Source of the DNA: Terfezia claveryi | Lineage: Eukaryota; Ascomycota; Pezizomycetes; Pezizales; Pezizaceae | Length of the DNA stretch: 64,000 nucleotides | Direction: 5' to 3' | Assembly (NCBI GenBank): GCA_015179025.1 | Contig: WHUX01000066.1 | Span: 1-64,000 of the forward strand | Shown: positions 32,845 to 43,584 of the stretch, piece by piece | How positions within the stretch are numbered: the first letter of the stretch is position 1 | How the letters are laid out: each line of letters opens with the position of its first letter | Notes under the pieces: model-generated | Databases searched by the model: none | What the model was told of the DNA's origin: nothing | Seen by the model: only the letters and a program-made list of their open reading frames with translations | Made by a program: the position numbers and the translations under genes

Positions 32845-33514
32845 GTACTCCCCTCTGCTAGAGGGCGTCCCGACCGACCAACTTCACCATCCCTCTGATC
32901 CACGTGCTCATGTTTTCGGCATAGACAATGGGGCGTGTTCCGTGCGTTTGGTCAACCCCGACAACATTGGACACTTGGTCCACGACAATATTGGACACTT
33001 GGTCCGCGATAATAGCGCCTAAACAGTCTTGCACATTCTGTGGGGACCCTTGGCCTGTAGGGAGGCTCGGAAGGACGGGGGTATTCTCTCAAACATAGTG
33101 GCGTCATGCCAATGCTTAAACATCAGACCGGGTGGCTTCACTTCTCTGGCGACTTGCCATCGATCCGCTTTCCGTAATCTTGAGGGGTATCTTGAACAAG
33201 ATGTGCATCATATGTATGGATCATAGATCCGGGATATCTTAAACATGAGGTGTATCATATATATAGATCCGAAGATCTAGGCATTGGAAGGATCCGCAGA
33301 TCCGGGGTAATCTTGGTAGGGGGGGTATTCCACATGCCATTGCCGTTAAAAACCTCTGCGCGGCAAAACCCTGTGGGAAAAAGCCAACGTCACAGGAAAA
33401 GGTTCAATGCATGCTTTCCCAGCTATCCCAGCTATCCAACCCGACTTGCCAGTGCAAGGGGGGGTCTTGTTCATTTGTGTGCTCGTAGCACTCGCTTGGG
33501 TCTTTTCCCAAGGC

Positions 33515-33685
33515 GGGGGTCTTTGAGCTTTCGAGCTCGAACGTGGTTTTTGAGCTTTGAGCTCGATCGGGGTTTTTGAGCTTTGAGCTCGGACGGGGCT
33601 TTTGAGCTTTGAGCTCGTTCGGGGCCTTATAGGCTCGTTCGGGGCCTTATAGGCTCGTTCGGGGCCTTATAAGCCTGGCGAGGGG
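33515..33685. repeat. Tandem repeats inside the TRIM
   Basis: About four units of ~28 bp with TTTTTGAGCTTTGAGCTCG are followed by three units of 20 bp GCTCGTTCGGGGCCTTATAG. Earlier, GACAATATTGGACACTTGGTC is duplicated near 32960-33005, and ATC(C)GGGATATCTT-like units near 33185-33260. Confidence 0.8.
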
Positions 33686-33934
33686 GTGTTTGAGCATGTC
33701 GCTCGATACCTAAGACTTAGTAGATCCGGAGATCTCAATATAGGATTAGTAGGTCATTTAGAACAAGCTAATAAGCATATAGGAGGGGGAAATAATTATT
33801 TCCGACGTCGCTCATATAGCCAAATAATCCAGCGACATCTCTTTTAGCCATATTCCGGCTGTCCGACAGTGTAGGTAGCGAGGGAGGAGTGATTAGACCC
33901 AGAATCACCGGTCCCTTTTGTCAAAGCGAAGTAA

Positions 33935-34201
33935 TGTTAGGGGCGAGCTAGCGATCACGGTGATATCTGTCGGAATATCAATATATAGGGATAAATCACT
34001 TGCTCGGGCCTAACTGGGTGCACAATGTGCGAAGAATAATAGCTTCATTCAAAGTAACCCAGCGATACAAAACTTCGCTTGAGTCTTAGAGAACAAGAAC
34101 TAGATACAAGACGTGGGCAAATATATAGGAAAGCGGGGTTGACTTCAGGCCACCCACCATCGGGTGGCGCCGGCCCGGTCTGCATAATCTCAGCCGTAAC
34201 A
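33935..34201 (-). repeat. LTR (5' LTR if read on the minus strand)
   Basis: Partner of the repeat at 32579-32844, with one extra G. It is directly followed by the CCCAA target repeat. Confidence 0.93.
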
Positions 34202-37200
34202 CCCAACCTACCGGCCTTGCGAATGGCTGCCAGCGCAGCCTGCGAGTCTGATAAGATGAGCAGGTTCCAGCCTCTATTAGCCTCCTCCAGGGCTTTCCTG
34301 ATGCCTACCACCTCTCTATCCCACACTGTAGCCATTTTCTTGATACTAATGCACCCTTTTAGGCTCCTCCCAGACGAGTACCAGCCCGCTCCTACCTGGC
34401 CTAGCTCACTTTTGCTGCCATCAGTATAGATGATAGCGTGGCCTTCCTTCACCTCCTCAATTTTCCTCTACCACTCCTCTGGCTGGAATGTCTTGGTCAG
34501 CCCAAGGTCTATTCTCGGGATGTGGACCTTTTCCAGACTTCCTCCGCAGCTCAGAACCTCATTACCCTCCTCCTTTAGGACCTCCACCTTACTTCGGATT
34601 GCAGACATTACTGAGGTAAATCTGTCTAAAACTGGGAAGGGCTCCCCAAAGTAGTCCCAAGCCCTACCCTCCTCTATATTCCTTCCTTCTATACCTCCTT
34701 CAAGCCAGAGGTCCTTTGGGGCCATGGGGTCCCGCATCATCTTTGCTATGAGCCTTGCCTGGGCCGCATCCAGGACTAGCCTAGGGGACTCCACCCCCAT
34801 AATTTGGCTCACCAACTCCCTCCAGGAGCCATGAGTTGCATTCACGCATTTCTTGAGAGCCTGGTATTGGAGTCTCTCGAACTCCTCCTCCTAGTCCTTC
34901 TGTCCCCTCTACTCTAGCTTGGCTCCCATAAGGCCACCGTCCTTATCATCCCTGTATAGGCTACCCTCCAGCTATTTGCACTCAAGCCCCAGTTGGAGGT
35001 GCCTAGGCCGTTGAGCTGCCCTAGCATCCTATAGGCCTTCTCGATCTGGCTCTTCCAATGCTCCCTAAATGACAGGCTCTCATCCATAATGATACCTACC
35101 CATTTGACACACTGTACATCTTTGTTCCTCCTTCTTCTCTTTTTTCTGAGTACCAACTTCTCGTATTTGGTATCTTCGAGAGGTAGGTAGCACTCCCTTG
35201 CCACCTTCTGGACTGCTTCATCCGCTTGTTGCAGTACAAGGTACATGTCTAACCCCTCGGCCTCCTTTTAGATGCAGATGCTAAGGTGTAGATCATCTAT
35301 ATAAGAGGGTAATTCAATGTTATAGGGTGCCATCCCTGTGACCTCCTCTTCTATTTTCTTAATAATCGGGGCCATCCAGATTAGGAAGATAACTGAAGAA
35401 AGCAGGAAGCCTTGAGGGGCCTCCAGGTTGGTCCTCCCCTGGCCTCGTATCTTCCCATCCCATTCTAGCTAGAAGCTCCTTATCTTGAAGAAGCTCCTTA
35501 TCCAGGTGATCCACTTTTTTTTTTTTTTGACTTTCTGAGCTCCCTGATGATATCCTCTTCCCTTACGTTCTGGAATCCCCCTTTTACATTCCAGAATGCC
35601 TAGCCGACGATCCCCTCTTTCGCTAAGCATCTCTGTGCCCTGGTCACCGTCCTTAGGGCTGCTTCAGTTGCTGAGCGTCCTTTGACTGAACCAAACTGGT
35701 GCCTGTGGAAGAGCCCGAACTCCTGGAGTCTGTCTGCAACTACCTTCTCCCCTAGCTTTCCAATGCAGTTAATCAAGTTAATTAGCCTCCAGCCCTTTGT
35801 TCTACCATGGTCCTTACCTGGCTTGGGGATCATGACTACCTTGCTGAACTGCCACTCGGCTGGAGTCACTCCCCTTGCTAGGTTGTCCGCCACCTCCGCA
35901 TCAGTTAGTCTCCCAACCTGATGCGTAGTACCAATTTGATGAACCTATAGCTTATGCCATCTGGCCCAGGAGCTGATTTATTGCAAGTGCCCTATAATGC
36001 TTTCCTAACCTCCTTCTCAAGTTCCTCTACAACCAGTTCGTCCGGTGCTAGCCCATCCGGAACCCCCCTCCTCCCCTGCCTTCCACCACCTCCACCACCT
36101 CATCTACCTCCTCCTCCACCACCTCCTCCTCCTCACCTTCCTGCCTGCCATCTGTTCTCTACTTGAAGTGGTCTGTTACCAGCCCTGCCACCTTCTCCTC
36201 ATCGCTCCTACATTCGTTGCCATCTCATTCACTAGTTTCCCTATAACTCCCTTAAGATGCTAGGGGTCCTTGCCCACTTCACCACCTCCCATAGATCCGT
36301 TTCTCCATTCTCTTCACAGAAAAGTTGCCAGCAAGCCTTCTTTTTTTCCCGGATTATCGCTCTCAGCTTCTCCTTTTTTGCTTTCTATCTCCTAACTTGG
36401 CTTTCCTGAGTTAGCCCATCTCCCAGCCTTTCTCTTCTGCTCCTACATGTGATCTTGAGCTGGCTTGTGAGCTCCTCGTCCCACCACCTCTTAGACCTTC
36501 CTACAATGTTGAGGATCTTGTTGTGGCGTAGGCGGAGGCTTTTCAGTTTTATATATGGAGTATTCCCTTTCAGACCTCTTATCTATCGCTCTTCTTCTTT
36601 TGCTCCATCCTCCTTGATCATCTCAATCTCCTTTTCTAGGCTCCCCTAGTCCACTGCCTTCTTCCAATTGCTGGCCTAGTCTCCCCCCAAGAAAGGTTAC
36701 CCCAAAGAGCCCAGTGATCTGCTGCTAGTTTTTCCTTTTTTACCTCGCCCCATCCCTCTCTTTGCTTAAAAACAAGTCAATCCTGCTCCGTACAGCTTTC
36801 CCATTCCTAGTCCTTTCCCACATTACCCCACCATCCTCTTCTGCAACTGCTAAGCTATTTGCTACCAGCTAGTCCGCCATAACTTACCCCCTCAAGTTCT
36901 CATTGCATGTGCTGTCCCACATATAACTGTGAGCATTCCAGTCCCCACTACCACTACCTGCCTCCCCCTAGCTTCCGGCTAACCCCGAGAGCCATTCTTC
37001 CCATTTCCGGCCATGCTACTTCCCATTCGCATAAACCCCTTCTAGCTTCTTACCCAGAACATTGACCACAACTAGGTTGTCCTCCTCCAGGTCAACCTTG
37101 ATATCATCTACTATGCATTTTTACCAATAAACAACCACCCTCTATCTCTTCCTTACTGTACTCCCCAAAACAAATGCGGGGTGCCCCTGGCTCCCTCTCC

Positions 37201-37736
37201 CCTCCTTATCTATCCAGGCTTCCCCTACAAAGGCCACACCCACTCCTTCCCCCCTACACCACTCCAGAAATGTGTAAGTATTCAGATGACTACCCTCCAC
37301 ATTCTGGTATCCCACCCGAACAACTGTTAGTGATGGCTAGGCCACCGTGACAGTGGGGGCCACCAATACTTTCCTGCTTCCTATTGGTTCAAACCCCTCC
37401 TCATCAAACTCCTTCTTTCTGCTTCCTATTAGTTCAAACCCTTCCTCGTCAAACTCCTTTTTCTCTTTCTTGCACTACCCTATTCTAGACTGCCGCCAGT
37501 AGACGTACAGTTCCTTCTCATATGCCTCCATCCTCTGCAGTTGTAATATTGTATTCCCCTTATCCCGAACTCAGCCCCTTGGTGTCCAGCGCCTTGACGT
37601 CTGGTGCCTTAGTACCTGCCTTAGTACCTGGCACCTTGGTGCATGGCGCCTTAGAGTCAAGTGACCTGTCACCTTCCGGGTAGGGTGGTCTCTCTCCTTA
37701 CTGCTCCCTGCACTGCCTTGCCCTTCTCAAACATCG

Positions 37737-40094
37737 CTACCTTTCTCCTCTTCCCGTTCCACATAATCTCTGTTTCACTAGCCTCATTGCTTCGGTCAAG
37801 TCTACTGCATCGAAGGTAAAGCCCGTGATTTTGGCCCCTCCCCAGGCCTTTGGCATCCTTTGTGCCCCCTTCATATCCTTGTTTTCTTCTCTCAGTTTTT
37901 CAGCTAAGGCTCTCCTTCCTCTAGCCACCGTCATAGGTACTGCCGAAGTGATCATTCTGACTGCGGTGCCTTCCTCTACCCATACATTAAGAATCTCACC
38001 GCTGTGTCCGAATGCTTGAATGAGCATCCTCCCCACTTCCCTAGCTACCTTTAGGGGGTCAACTACTTGTTCTATCCTCCCCACTGACCAATAGGACTCA
38101 TCCTCAAAGTTACCCTCCCTGCTCTTGCTATGACCACTTATGCTGTACGTCTAGAGTGACCCAGTCGTTCTCAGCAGCATGTTCACCTTGCCTACTGCTG
38201 CCTCTAGCTCTGCCTTCCTTTTTGAGTCGATCGCCTGCATATGGCCCATAACTACCTCTACTGTCTTTAGGATTTCGCCATTCACTACCTGCCTAGATCG
38301 TCCTATCTTGGTTTCCAGAGGTTGCTTCATTTCCTTCTCAATCCTTTCCTTCATAGCCTTAGCCTCCTTCATTTAACCCCTAGCTCAATCAGCTCGTCCT
38401 CTCCCAATGCCGACCTGTCCTTTCTTGCCAGCCCTGCCAGAGTCTCCTCACAGGCCACCCAAGCCCTTCGTTGACTCTTCCTGACTAGCTTTCCTGAGCT
38501 GCCACCTTTCGGCCTCCTTCTGTGCTACCTATTCCCTCCTATTTTCTGCCTCGACTGCCTTCTTTCTAGCTTCGATCTTTTTAACCTCAGCCTCCTTCCT
38601 TTTTTCCTCTTCTACCCTTCCCTTTTTAGCGGAGATGGTCTTTTTAACCTGTGCCACTTCCTCTACTGTGCCTGCACCCATGGCCACTGCTAGAAGAGCG
38701 AGCTGCTTCTTGACTTCCTTGAGCTCTTCGTGAGACCCACGAGTGCTCCTACCTTGACTTGTGCAGCTGTTCTCCAGTGCCTTTCAGCCTCTACCACTGC
38801 CTTAATTTTGCCGGTATACCTTCTATAATTACCAGCTCAGAAAGCCTCCTCCAGCCTCACTTGCCTTTGCTGTCCCTGTCCGCACACCATCCCCCTCTCT
38901 ATACAATCCCTATTGGCTACTAAGATGCACCTAGCCAGGTTGGCATCATTCCTGGACCTCCAAGATCTGTGCTCCCTCTGTAACTCTCCGATCTGTCTCA
39001 AGACCTCAGCGTTCTCCCTAATGGCTCCGACGAGTTCGAGCTCGCTCCTTAGCTCAAAGACTGCTTTCCATATCCCCCCCTGCCCTGATGTGCCCTCCGT
39101 CTCTTCTTCCATATCCGTGTCCTCCTTGTTGGTTGGCCCTTGGCCTTCTACCAGATCCTCCATTAACCTGCGACTTCCTCTTCCAACAGGCCGTCCTCCA
39201 GCCTGTTCCCTTAAGAGGGGGAGTTTCTGGGGGAGCGCCCCTCCTTGGTTGCTCTCCTTATCCGGCCACTCATCAATGTTCAAATCCCAGGCAGGAGGAG
39301 GGACTTCGAAAACATTGCTCTGATCTCCTCGAAGCTTCTTGATACTGCTGGCTCGACCAGCTCTATTCCCAATTCCTCCCCCAGCTCCTGCAGTGACTTT
39401 CTGGATTCCAACCTTCGCTTCTTGCCGTTCCCGACACTCTGCTTTCTTGAGGACTCCCCATCCGATTCCTCTTCCCCTCCGAGATGTTTCCAGCTCCGTT
39501 TCCAACCTTGCTAGCTGCTCCTTTGCCGTGCGTGCCGTCCTAGCCCCCCCCCTCTTCCTACCCCTTGTGTAGACAGAGTCCAGTGATGTGTGATCCCGAA
39601 CATAGCGCCACTGTCAGCCCCAGCCGGCCTGACCGTGATGCTCTCCAGGATCCGTCATCCCCGTCTGACTTCTGGTACTCTACGTCATATCCTTCCAGCT
39701 GGCCATTGACTGTACCGTCCTGGATAGTGATCGACCTCTTCAGGATCTCGACTGCCCTTTCCGCCGAGGGTCCATCCATGACCTTGATGGCCTCCTCCTC
39801 ATCCCTGAGGTCCTTTTCGACTTGGGAGATATGCATGCACCAATCCCCCTCGCCCCGCCACTCCCCCCTGGCCCTGGCGTGTTCAGTGTTGACTATGGCT
39901 TGGCTGAGGGCCTCCTCCCCCCTTTCCCTGAACTCTGGGATCAGTGCCCAGCCTGCCACATCCTCCATCGTGTATTGTCTTCTTTTCTTCAAACCTCCCT
40001 CGCCATCATGTTCGAGAAGCAATTTGCAGCCTCCCTTGCCCCAGTCCTTAATGGGGCCAAAAACGACACCCCTTGGGGGTGGTGCCATCGTCAC
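37737..40094 (-). pseudogene. LINE-I ORF1 (gag-like), decayed
   Basis: Two long minus-strand pieces in different frames (40094-39558 and 39505-38837), plus 38372-38151 and 38084-37737, are charged, coiled-coil-rich and gag-like (LREENKDMKGAQRMPKAWGG, DLTEAMRLVKQRL). Just downstream, at about 37515-37565, a CCHC zinc knuckle is visible as Y-YN-C-RGWR-H-MRRN-C. Its first cysteine is replaced by Tyr, a TGT to TAT type change. Start and exact end of ORF1 cannot be fixed. Confidence 0.7.
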
Positions 40095-40726
40095 AGAAGC
40101 TGACCGTACTCCGATAACACGGGGTAGAAAAAACGGCCTGCCGCGTGTGCGCTCTTATAAAACCAGGTAACGTGACCCTGAGCTCAGTGGTAGGCCGAAT
40201 CAACCTAAGTTGAGTCGGTTGCCATGTATATTAGTCAGGGAGAAAGACCCCGCTTCCAAGGCGAGAAGTTCAGCGAACTTGACCCTCGGGGAATCTGTAA
40301 AATGAGTTGAAGGACCAGGAAAACCGGATGAGCCTGCTCGCAGGAGCGTGCTGATCAGTTTAAGCTTGTGTACGACTTCGGGGCTGTTCCAGTAGTCGAG
40401 CTCGTTCGATCGCTCGGTCCTTGGATGTTGATGTCGTGAAAACTGTAGGTCCCACATTGGTAAATCACCTGCTGGGGCCTTCAAGTTTGGGTCTCAGAGG
40501 TTGCTTTAATTTTGCGATACCTAAGTAGGTAGTTCTTCTTAGTCACTATGTACTTGAATTGGATTTTTAGGGAATTACTTCAAAGACCAACCGAGATTTA
40601 CCACTTAATGTATGCAAATACTCCTCAAAATGCTTCAATTGCACTTCGAGATGGAGTGAAACCTAGGGGGTGAAACTGAGCCAAATCATACCGCCATTAT
40701 TTCTTCAGCTAACATTATAGTAAGAG

Positions 40727-40793
40727 CGAGAATGTCATGGCATGCTGGTAATGTCGCGGTATGCTGATAACGTCGAGGTATGCTGGTAATGTC
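40727..40793. repeat. ~18-bp tandem repeat, four degenerate copies
   Basis: Units of the type ATGTCGCGGTATGCTGGTA follow one another with single changes (AACGTCGAGGTATGCTGGTA and so on). Confidence 0.75.
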
Positions 40794-40867
40794 GCCGTGC
40801 GCAGAGTATGTTGCGTTGAAGAGTGTATTGCTGTATTGCATTGAAGAAAAGTTTTTACGGACTAAAA

Positions 40868-40957
40868 AGGTTCAATTCCGTAACGGACTGGTCGTTGAAT
40901 GAACCGGTCTATACCGGAATGGACTGGATTCCGCAACAGACCAGAACATAAATCTCT
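40868..40957. repeat. GC-rich palindromic dispersed repeat, copy 2 (inverted)
   Basis: The reverse complement reads GTTCTGGTCTGTTGCGGAA...CAGTCCATTCCGGTATAGACCGGTT...CGACCAGTCCGTTACGGAATT, the same layout as at 31686-31790. Confidence 0.7.
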
Positions 40958-41763
40958 CAGTCCGAATGAAGGTATCCTTGTAACGTGAAATATATAATTC
41001 ACGAGCGACCTTCAATAGCGAGAGTCGCATATACTAATTTGGTCGACGAGACTTATCAGAATTTAATACAGAGTTGATATTTGGGTTGGCACTGTTGAAT
41101 GCCCCGCCTTTAGACGATGATATGATCGGGACAAAAGCAGTGGGGACTACGGTACTGCACATGGGAACTTGAATGCATCCTTCCTAAACTGTATATCGAT
41201 GTAGAAATATAAGCTTTCCATGTGCAGGGGGATATCAGGCAGTACGATGTTGCTCATTGGGAGCAGGCGCGAGTGTGCCAGTGGGTCACTTATCTAAACT
41301 GCTGAGGTGAGGGGAATTCCGGGCTGATAGGCAAGCAGTTTGACTGCCGTTTGATGGCGCAGGAGAAACTAAATCTGGAGTCTGTCACATTCTATTTTGC
41401 AGCAAACTAAACACAAATTACGATCGCTGTGGCACATAGGAAACTCCGCAACCATAGAGTGGAAAGTTTTGGGAGCTTCTGCATACATACTAAGTAAACG
41501 TATTGCCCAATTGCAATGTGGTGGCCTAAATAGGTTCCTTGAGTTCTCATGCTTTGTTCACAAAAGTTTAACAAGTGTTTCATTGAACCTGTCGGCACCT
41601 GATTCAAACTAGGAATATTCATAGACACTAAATAACATGTTCCTCGAATTTGGAATACTGGTAATGAAGCCCTGTTAATATTATTCTGTCCTCATATTGC
41701 CCCTGGAATTTGCTCTACAAAGCCTGTTCTGAGTCTATTTATATACGAAATTGCCACATCACA

Positions 41764-41876
41764 ATTTTTTTTTTTTGAGTCTATACGTCTGTGGAGCCTA
41801 AGGCTATGAGACGGCCCCGTTCCCTCATCTCAAAAGACTCGGTATCCCACGGCACAACGGGCCACGTAAACGTCCT
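41764..41876 (-). mobile_element. 113-bp LINE-I insertion with 12-bp target duplication
   Basis: TGCCACATCACA is found at 41752-41763 and 41877-41888. The insert is poly-T followed by GAGTCTATACGTCTGTGGAGCC and the last ~95 bp of the LINE-I 3' UTR on the minus strand. Confidence 0.92.
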
Positions 41877-41888
41877 GCCACATCACAT

Positions 41889-43529
41889 ATTACGTATATC
41901 GGGCAAGGTGAGCCCCTTCGCTCACGCGTTATACTCCCAAAATTTGAACGGGATATAAAAAGAATCTGCGACCCTACACTAACTCAAATTAGTAATGACC
42001 AACAGGAATGGGCTGCATAAAAAACATCCCTCTCGGACATACAGTAAATCGTACCTACAATAATCGCTTTTTGCCCTCGCCGGCGTCATACCCTCAACCT
42101 AACAAATATTTCTGAATCATTCAACCGCCAACAAAGCAAGATACCGGTACATAGAGTTCGAAAGGTATATGTGTTCTGGCCTGCCCGGGATACAAAATGA
42201 AATTCCTCCGGAGGCCAGGGCATGAGTTGGTCTCGCCGGGAATGTGTTTACCATATGTAGTAATTTAATGCAGGTACATGGATGATGAAAATCAATCAGC
42301 ACTATTGTACTCAACGAGATATCACTATGCTCCTCAATGTCTGCTTCCAACTGTTGCGTATACGCCTGGGCACGAGCCGAGCCGGCTCGAGCCCGGAGGT
42401 CGTTGTAACTGCGAAATACCGAAGGTACCCGGTGAGTGGAAATCTTCAAAATGCGTTGCAGTTCCACCCTTTCCTCTTTTTTTTTTTCTCAATAACACAA
42501 CCTCCTCCGGCAGTCCTGGAGTTCATTTCCTCCCTTCAAAATTTACAACTATAATCGCTCCATTTCCGACATAACCAAACACGCCTACCAACACAAGAGG
42601 AGGAAACTGCACAAATTGATGAAATCACCGCTGTATCTCGCTATGGTTGAAACCTACCATTTGCTCGGTTACGACAATATTGCAGTCCTATGTATCGTCC
42701 GATTTCGCAGCCGACTTTAGGTGGACGATGAAGGTTGAAATTGATTCATTCCATTTCCACGTCTGTTTATATCTGTATCTTCCATATTTCTGCGTCTTTG
42801 ATTTTTTCCATGACCTATACAGATATGTAGCGTACGCAGTTATCTATTTACTCTTGCAATTCTCGCGAGCCGGCTCGTGCCCAGGCCTAGTTGCGTACAC
42901 TCTTCCAGTTTCACTCCCAAGCCCAATTGCAACTGTGTTACTTGATCAATAGGAGAATTCAGGCAGCTATATACAGGTGGCGGTTACCCCCCCTTTTCAT
43001 GGAGATTTGAGGTATTGTCTGAGATATCGGAAGGTTCATGGTCAGAATAGATCATGGGTTCGAGCTTCGACAATGGTAGCGAGGTATATCTAGTTCAGTG
43101 ATCAGTGAACCTTTGTACGGTGGTCCTCCATATGATATTCCATGTGAACTGATATGTCTCTAGATGTCATGTGAACTGATATGTCTCTTGATGTTCGTCC
43201 ATGTATATATAGCTTGTGTATGTCCCACTTCACTGTGGATAATCAAGTCACATCTCAGCGGTTCCATACAAAGCTATCTATTGCTTCGCTTCGCTCTGTG
43301 CACTCAACTATTCCTTCGTATTCTCCTTCATTGGAATCATGGCTCACGCTGCTCACCTATTCTTATACCCTGAGGTGCTCTTTGTGATTGCACTGGGGCA
43401 TCCGTTGTACTCAGTGCGGCCCTAGGGCCCTTGCCTGTGATGCATATTATTCGGGCACTAGTGGGGTCTCATAATGCCAATTATGAGCCATGAAGGCTCT
43501 ATGTGCTAAAATATAATGGTATATATGTC
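41889..43529. other. Spacer with possible small transposon
   Basis: A minus ORF 42117-42467 (116 codons, LRARAGSARAQAYTQQLEAD) is protein-like but unrecognised. GC-rich motifs in inverted orientation lie at 42363 and 42865. Confidence 0.35.
42363..42888. repeat. Inverted GCCTGGGCACGAGCCGGCTCG motifs, possible 0.53 kb element
   Basis: CGCCTGGGCACGAGCC at the left end and GGCTCGTGCCCAGGC at the right end are inverted copies, each including the palindrome GAGCCGGCTC. Similarity stops soon inward, so they may be short terminal repeats or independent copies of a dispersed motif (a third is near 11921). Confidence 0.5.
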
Positions 43530-43584
43530 CTTGTCCGTTCCGGGGTTCAGTCCATACCGTATGACCCGGGCATTTGCGAGATTG

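Larger units (their letters stand above)
32579..34201 (-). mobile_element. TRIM-like LTR element without coding capacity, nested in LINE-I
   Basis: Two direct repeats of 266 and 267 bp start TGTTA and end TAACA and bracket ~1.09 kb. CCCAA flanks both sides (32574-32578 and 34202-34206), a 5-bp target duplication. A purine tract (minus strand AGAGGGGAG) adjoins the LTR at 32845, suggesting minus-strand orientation. The LTR contains a CCTATATATT box in that orientation. The interior has no gag or pol motifs, only short tandem repeats. The LTRs differ by one G, so the insertion is recent. Mobilisation would need proteins from another LTR element. No matching autonomous element is in the window. 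Confidence 0.93.
31964..37330 (-). pseudogene. LINE-I ORF2 (endonuclease, reverse transcriptase, RNase H), decayed
   Basis: Domains in order on the minus strand: AP-type endonuclease at ~37.3-36.9 kb (VRVGYQNVEGSHLNTYTFLE, GSGDWNAHS), reverse transcriptase at ~36.0-35.0 kb (FSKVVMIPKPGKD, WRLINLINCIGKLGEKVVAD, HQFG..KGRSATEA), thumb region at ~35.2-34.5 kb, and RNase H (IIYTDGSKSE, LLILSDSQAA, LGWVKAHVEIEGNKLADSLA). It ends with CRMCGQYVETGRHVALVC (CX2CX8HX4C). The RNase H domain is split by the TRIM between codons KAGRL and GRARTADLREV; removing the insert and one target repeat restores the frame. Stops include TAG at 34468-34470 where the 44 kb copy has CAG, and TAG at 34891-34893 where it has TGG. 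Confidence 0.88.
31822..40448 (-). mobile_element. Full-length LINE-I (Tad1-like) with 14-bp target duplication, split by a TRIM
   Basis: GTCCCACATTGGTA occurs at 31808-31821 and at 40449-40462, exactly bracketing the element. On the minus strand it has a 5' UTR with a few hundred bases, an ORF1 region (~40.1-37.7 kb), ORF2 with AP-endonuclease, reverse transcriptase, RNase H and a zinc motif (37.3-31.96 kb), a short 3' UTR and a poly-A (T17-19 on the plus strand at 31822). Subtracting the nested LTR element (1628 bp with one target repeat) leaves about 7.0 kb. It is dead: many stops and frameshifts occur, several of them TGG or CAG to TAG relative to the copy at 43.6 kb. Confidence 0.93.
40463..41751. 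other. Spacer between LINE-I insertions
   Basis: Contains the tandem repeat at 40727 and palindromic repeat copy 2. ORFs at 41397-41628 overlap on both strands and show no family. Confidence 0.35.

Noticed and set aside
33250..33579. ORF inside the TRIM as a possible gag
   Set aside because: No gag or zinc-knuckle features; it spans simple repeats.
34045..34452. Apparently intact 135-codon RNase H ORF
   Set aside because: Its last ~57 codons are LTR sequence of the nested TRIM, so it is a chimeric frame.
39565..40170. 201-codon plus-strand ORF
   Set aside because: Antisense shadow of the LINE-I ORF1 region.
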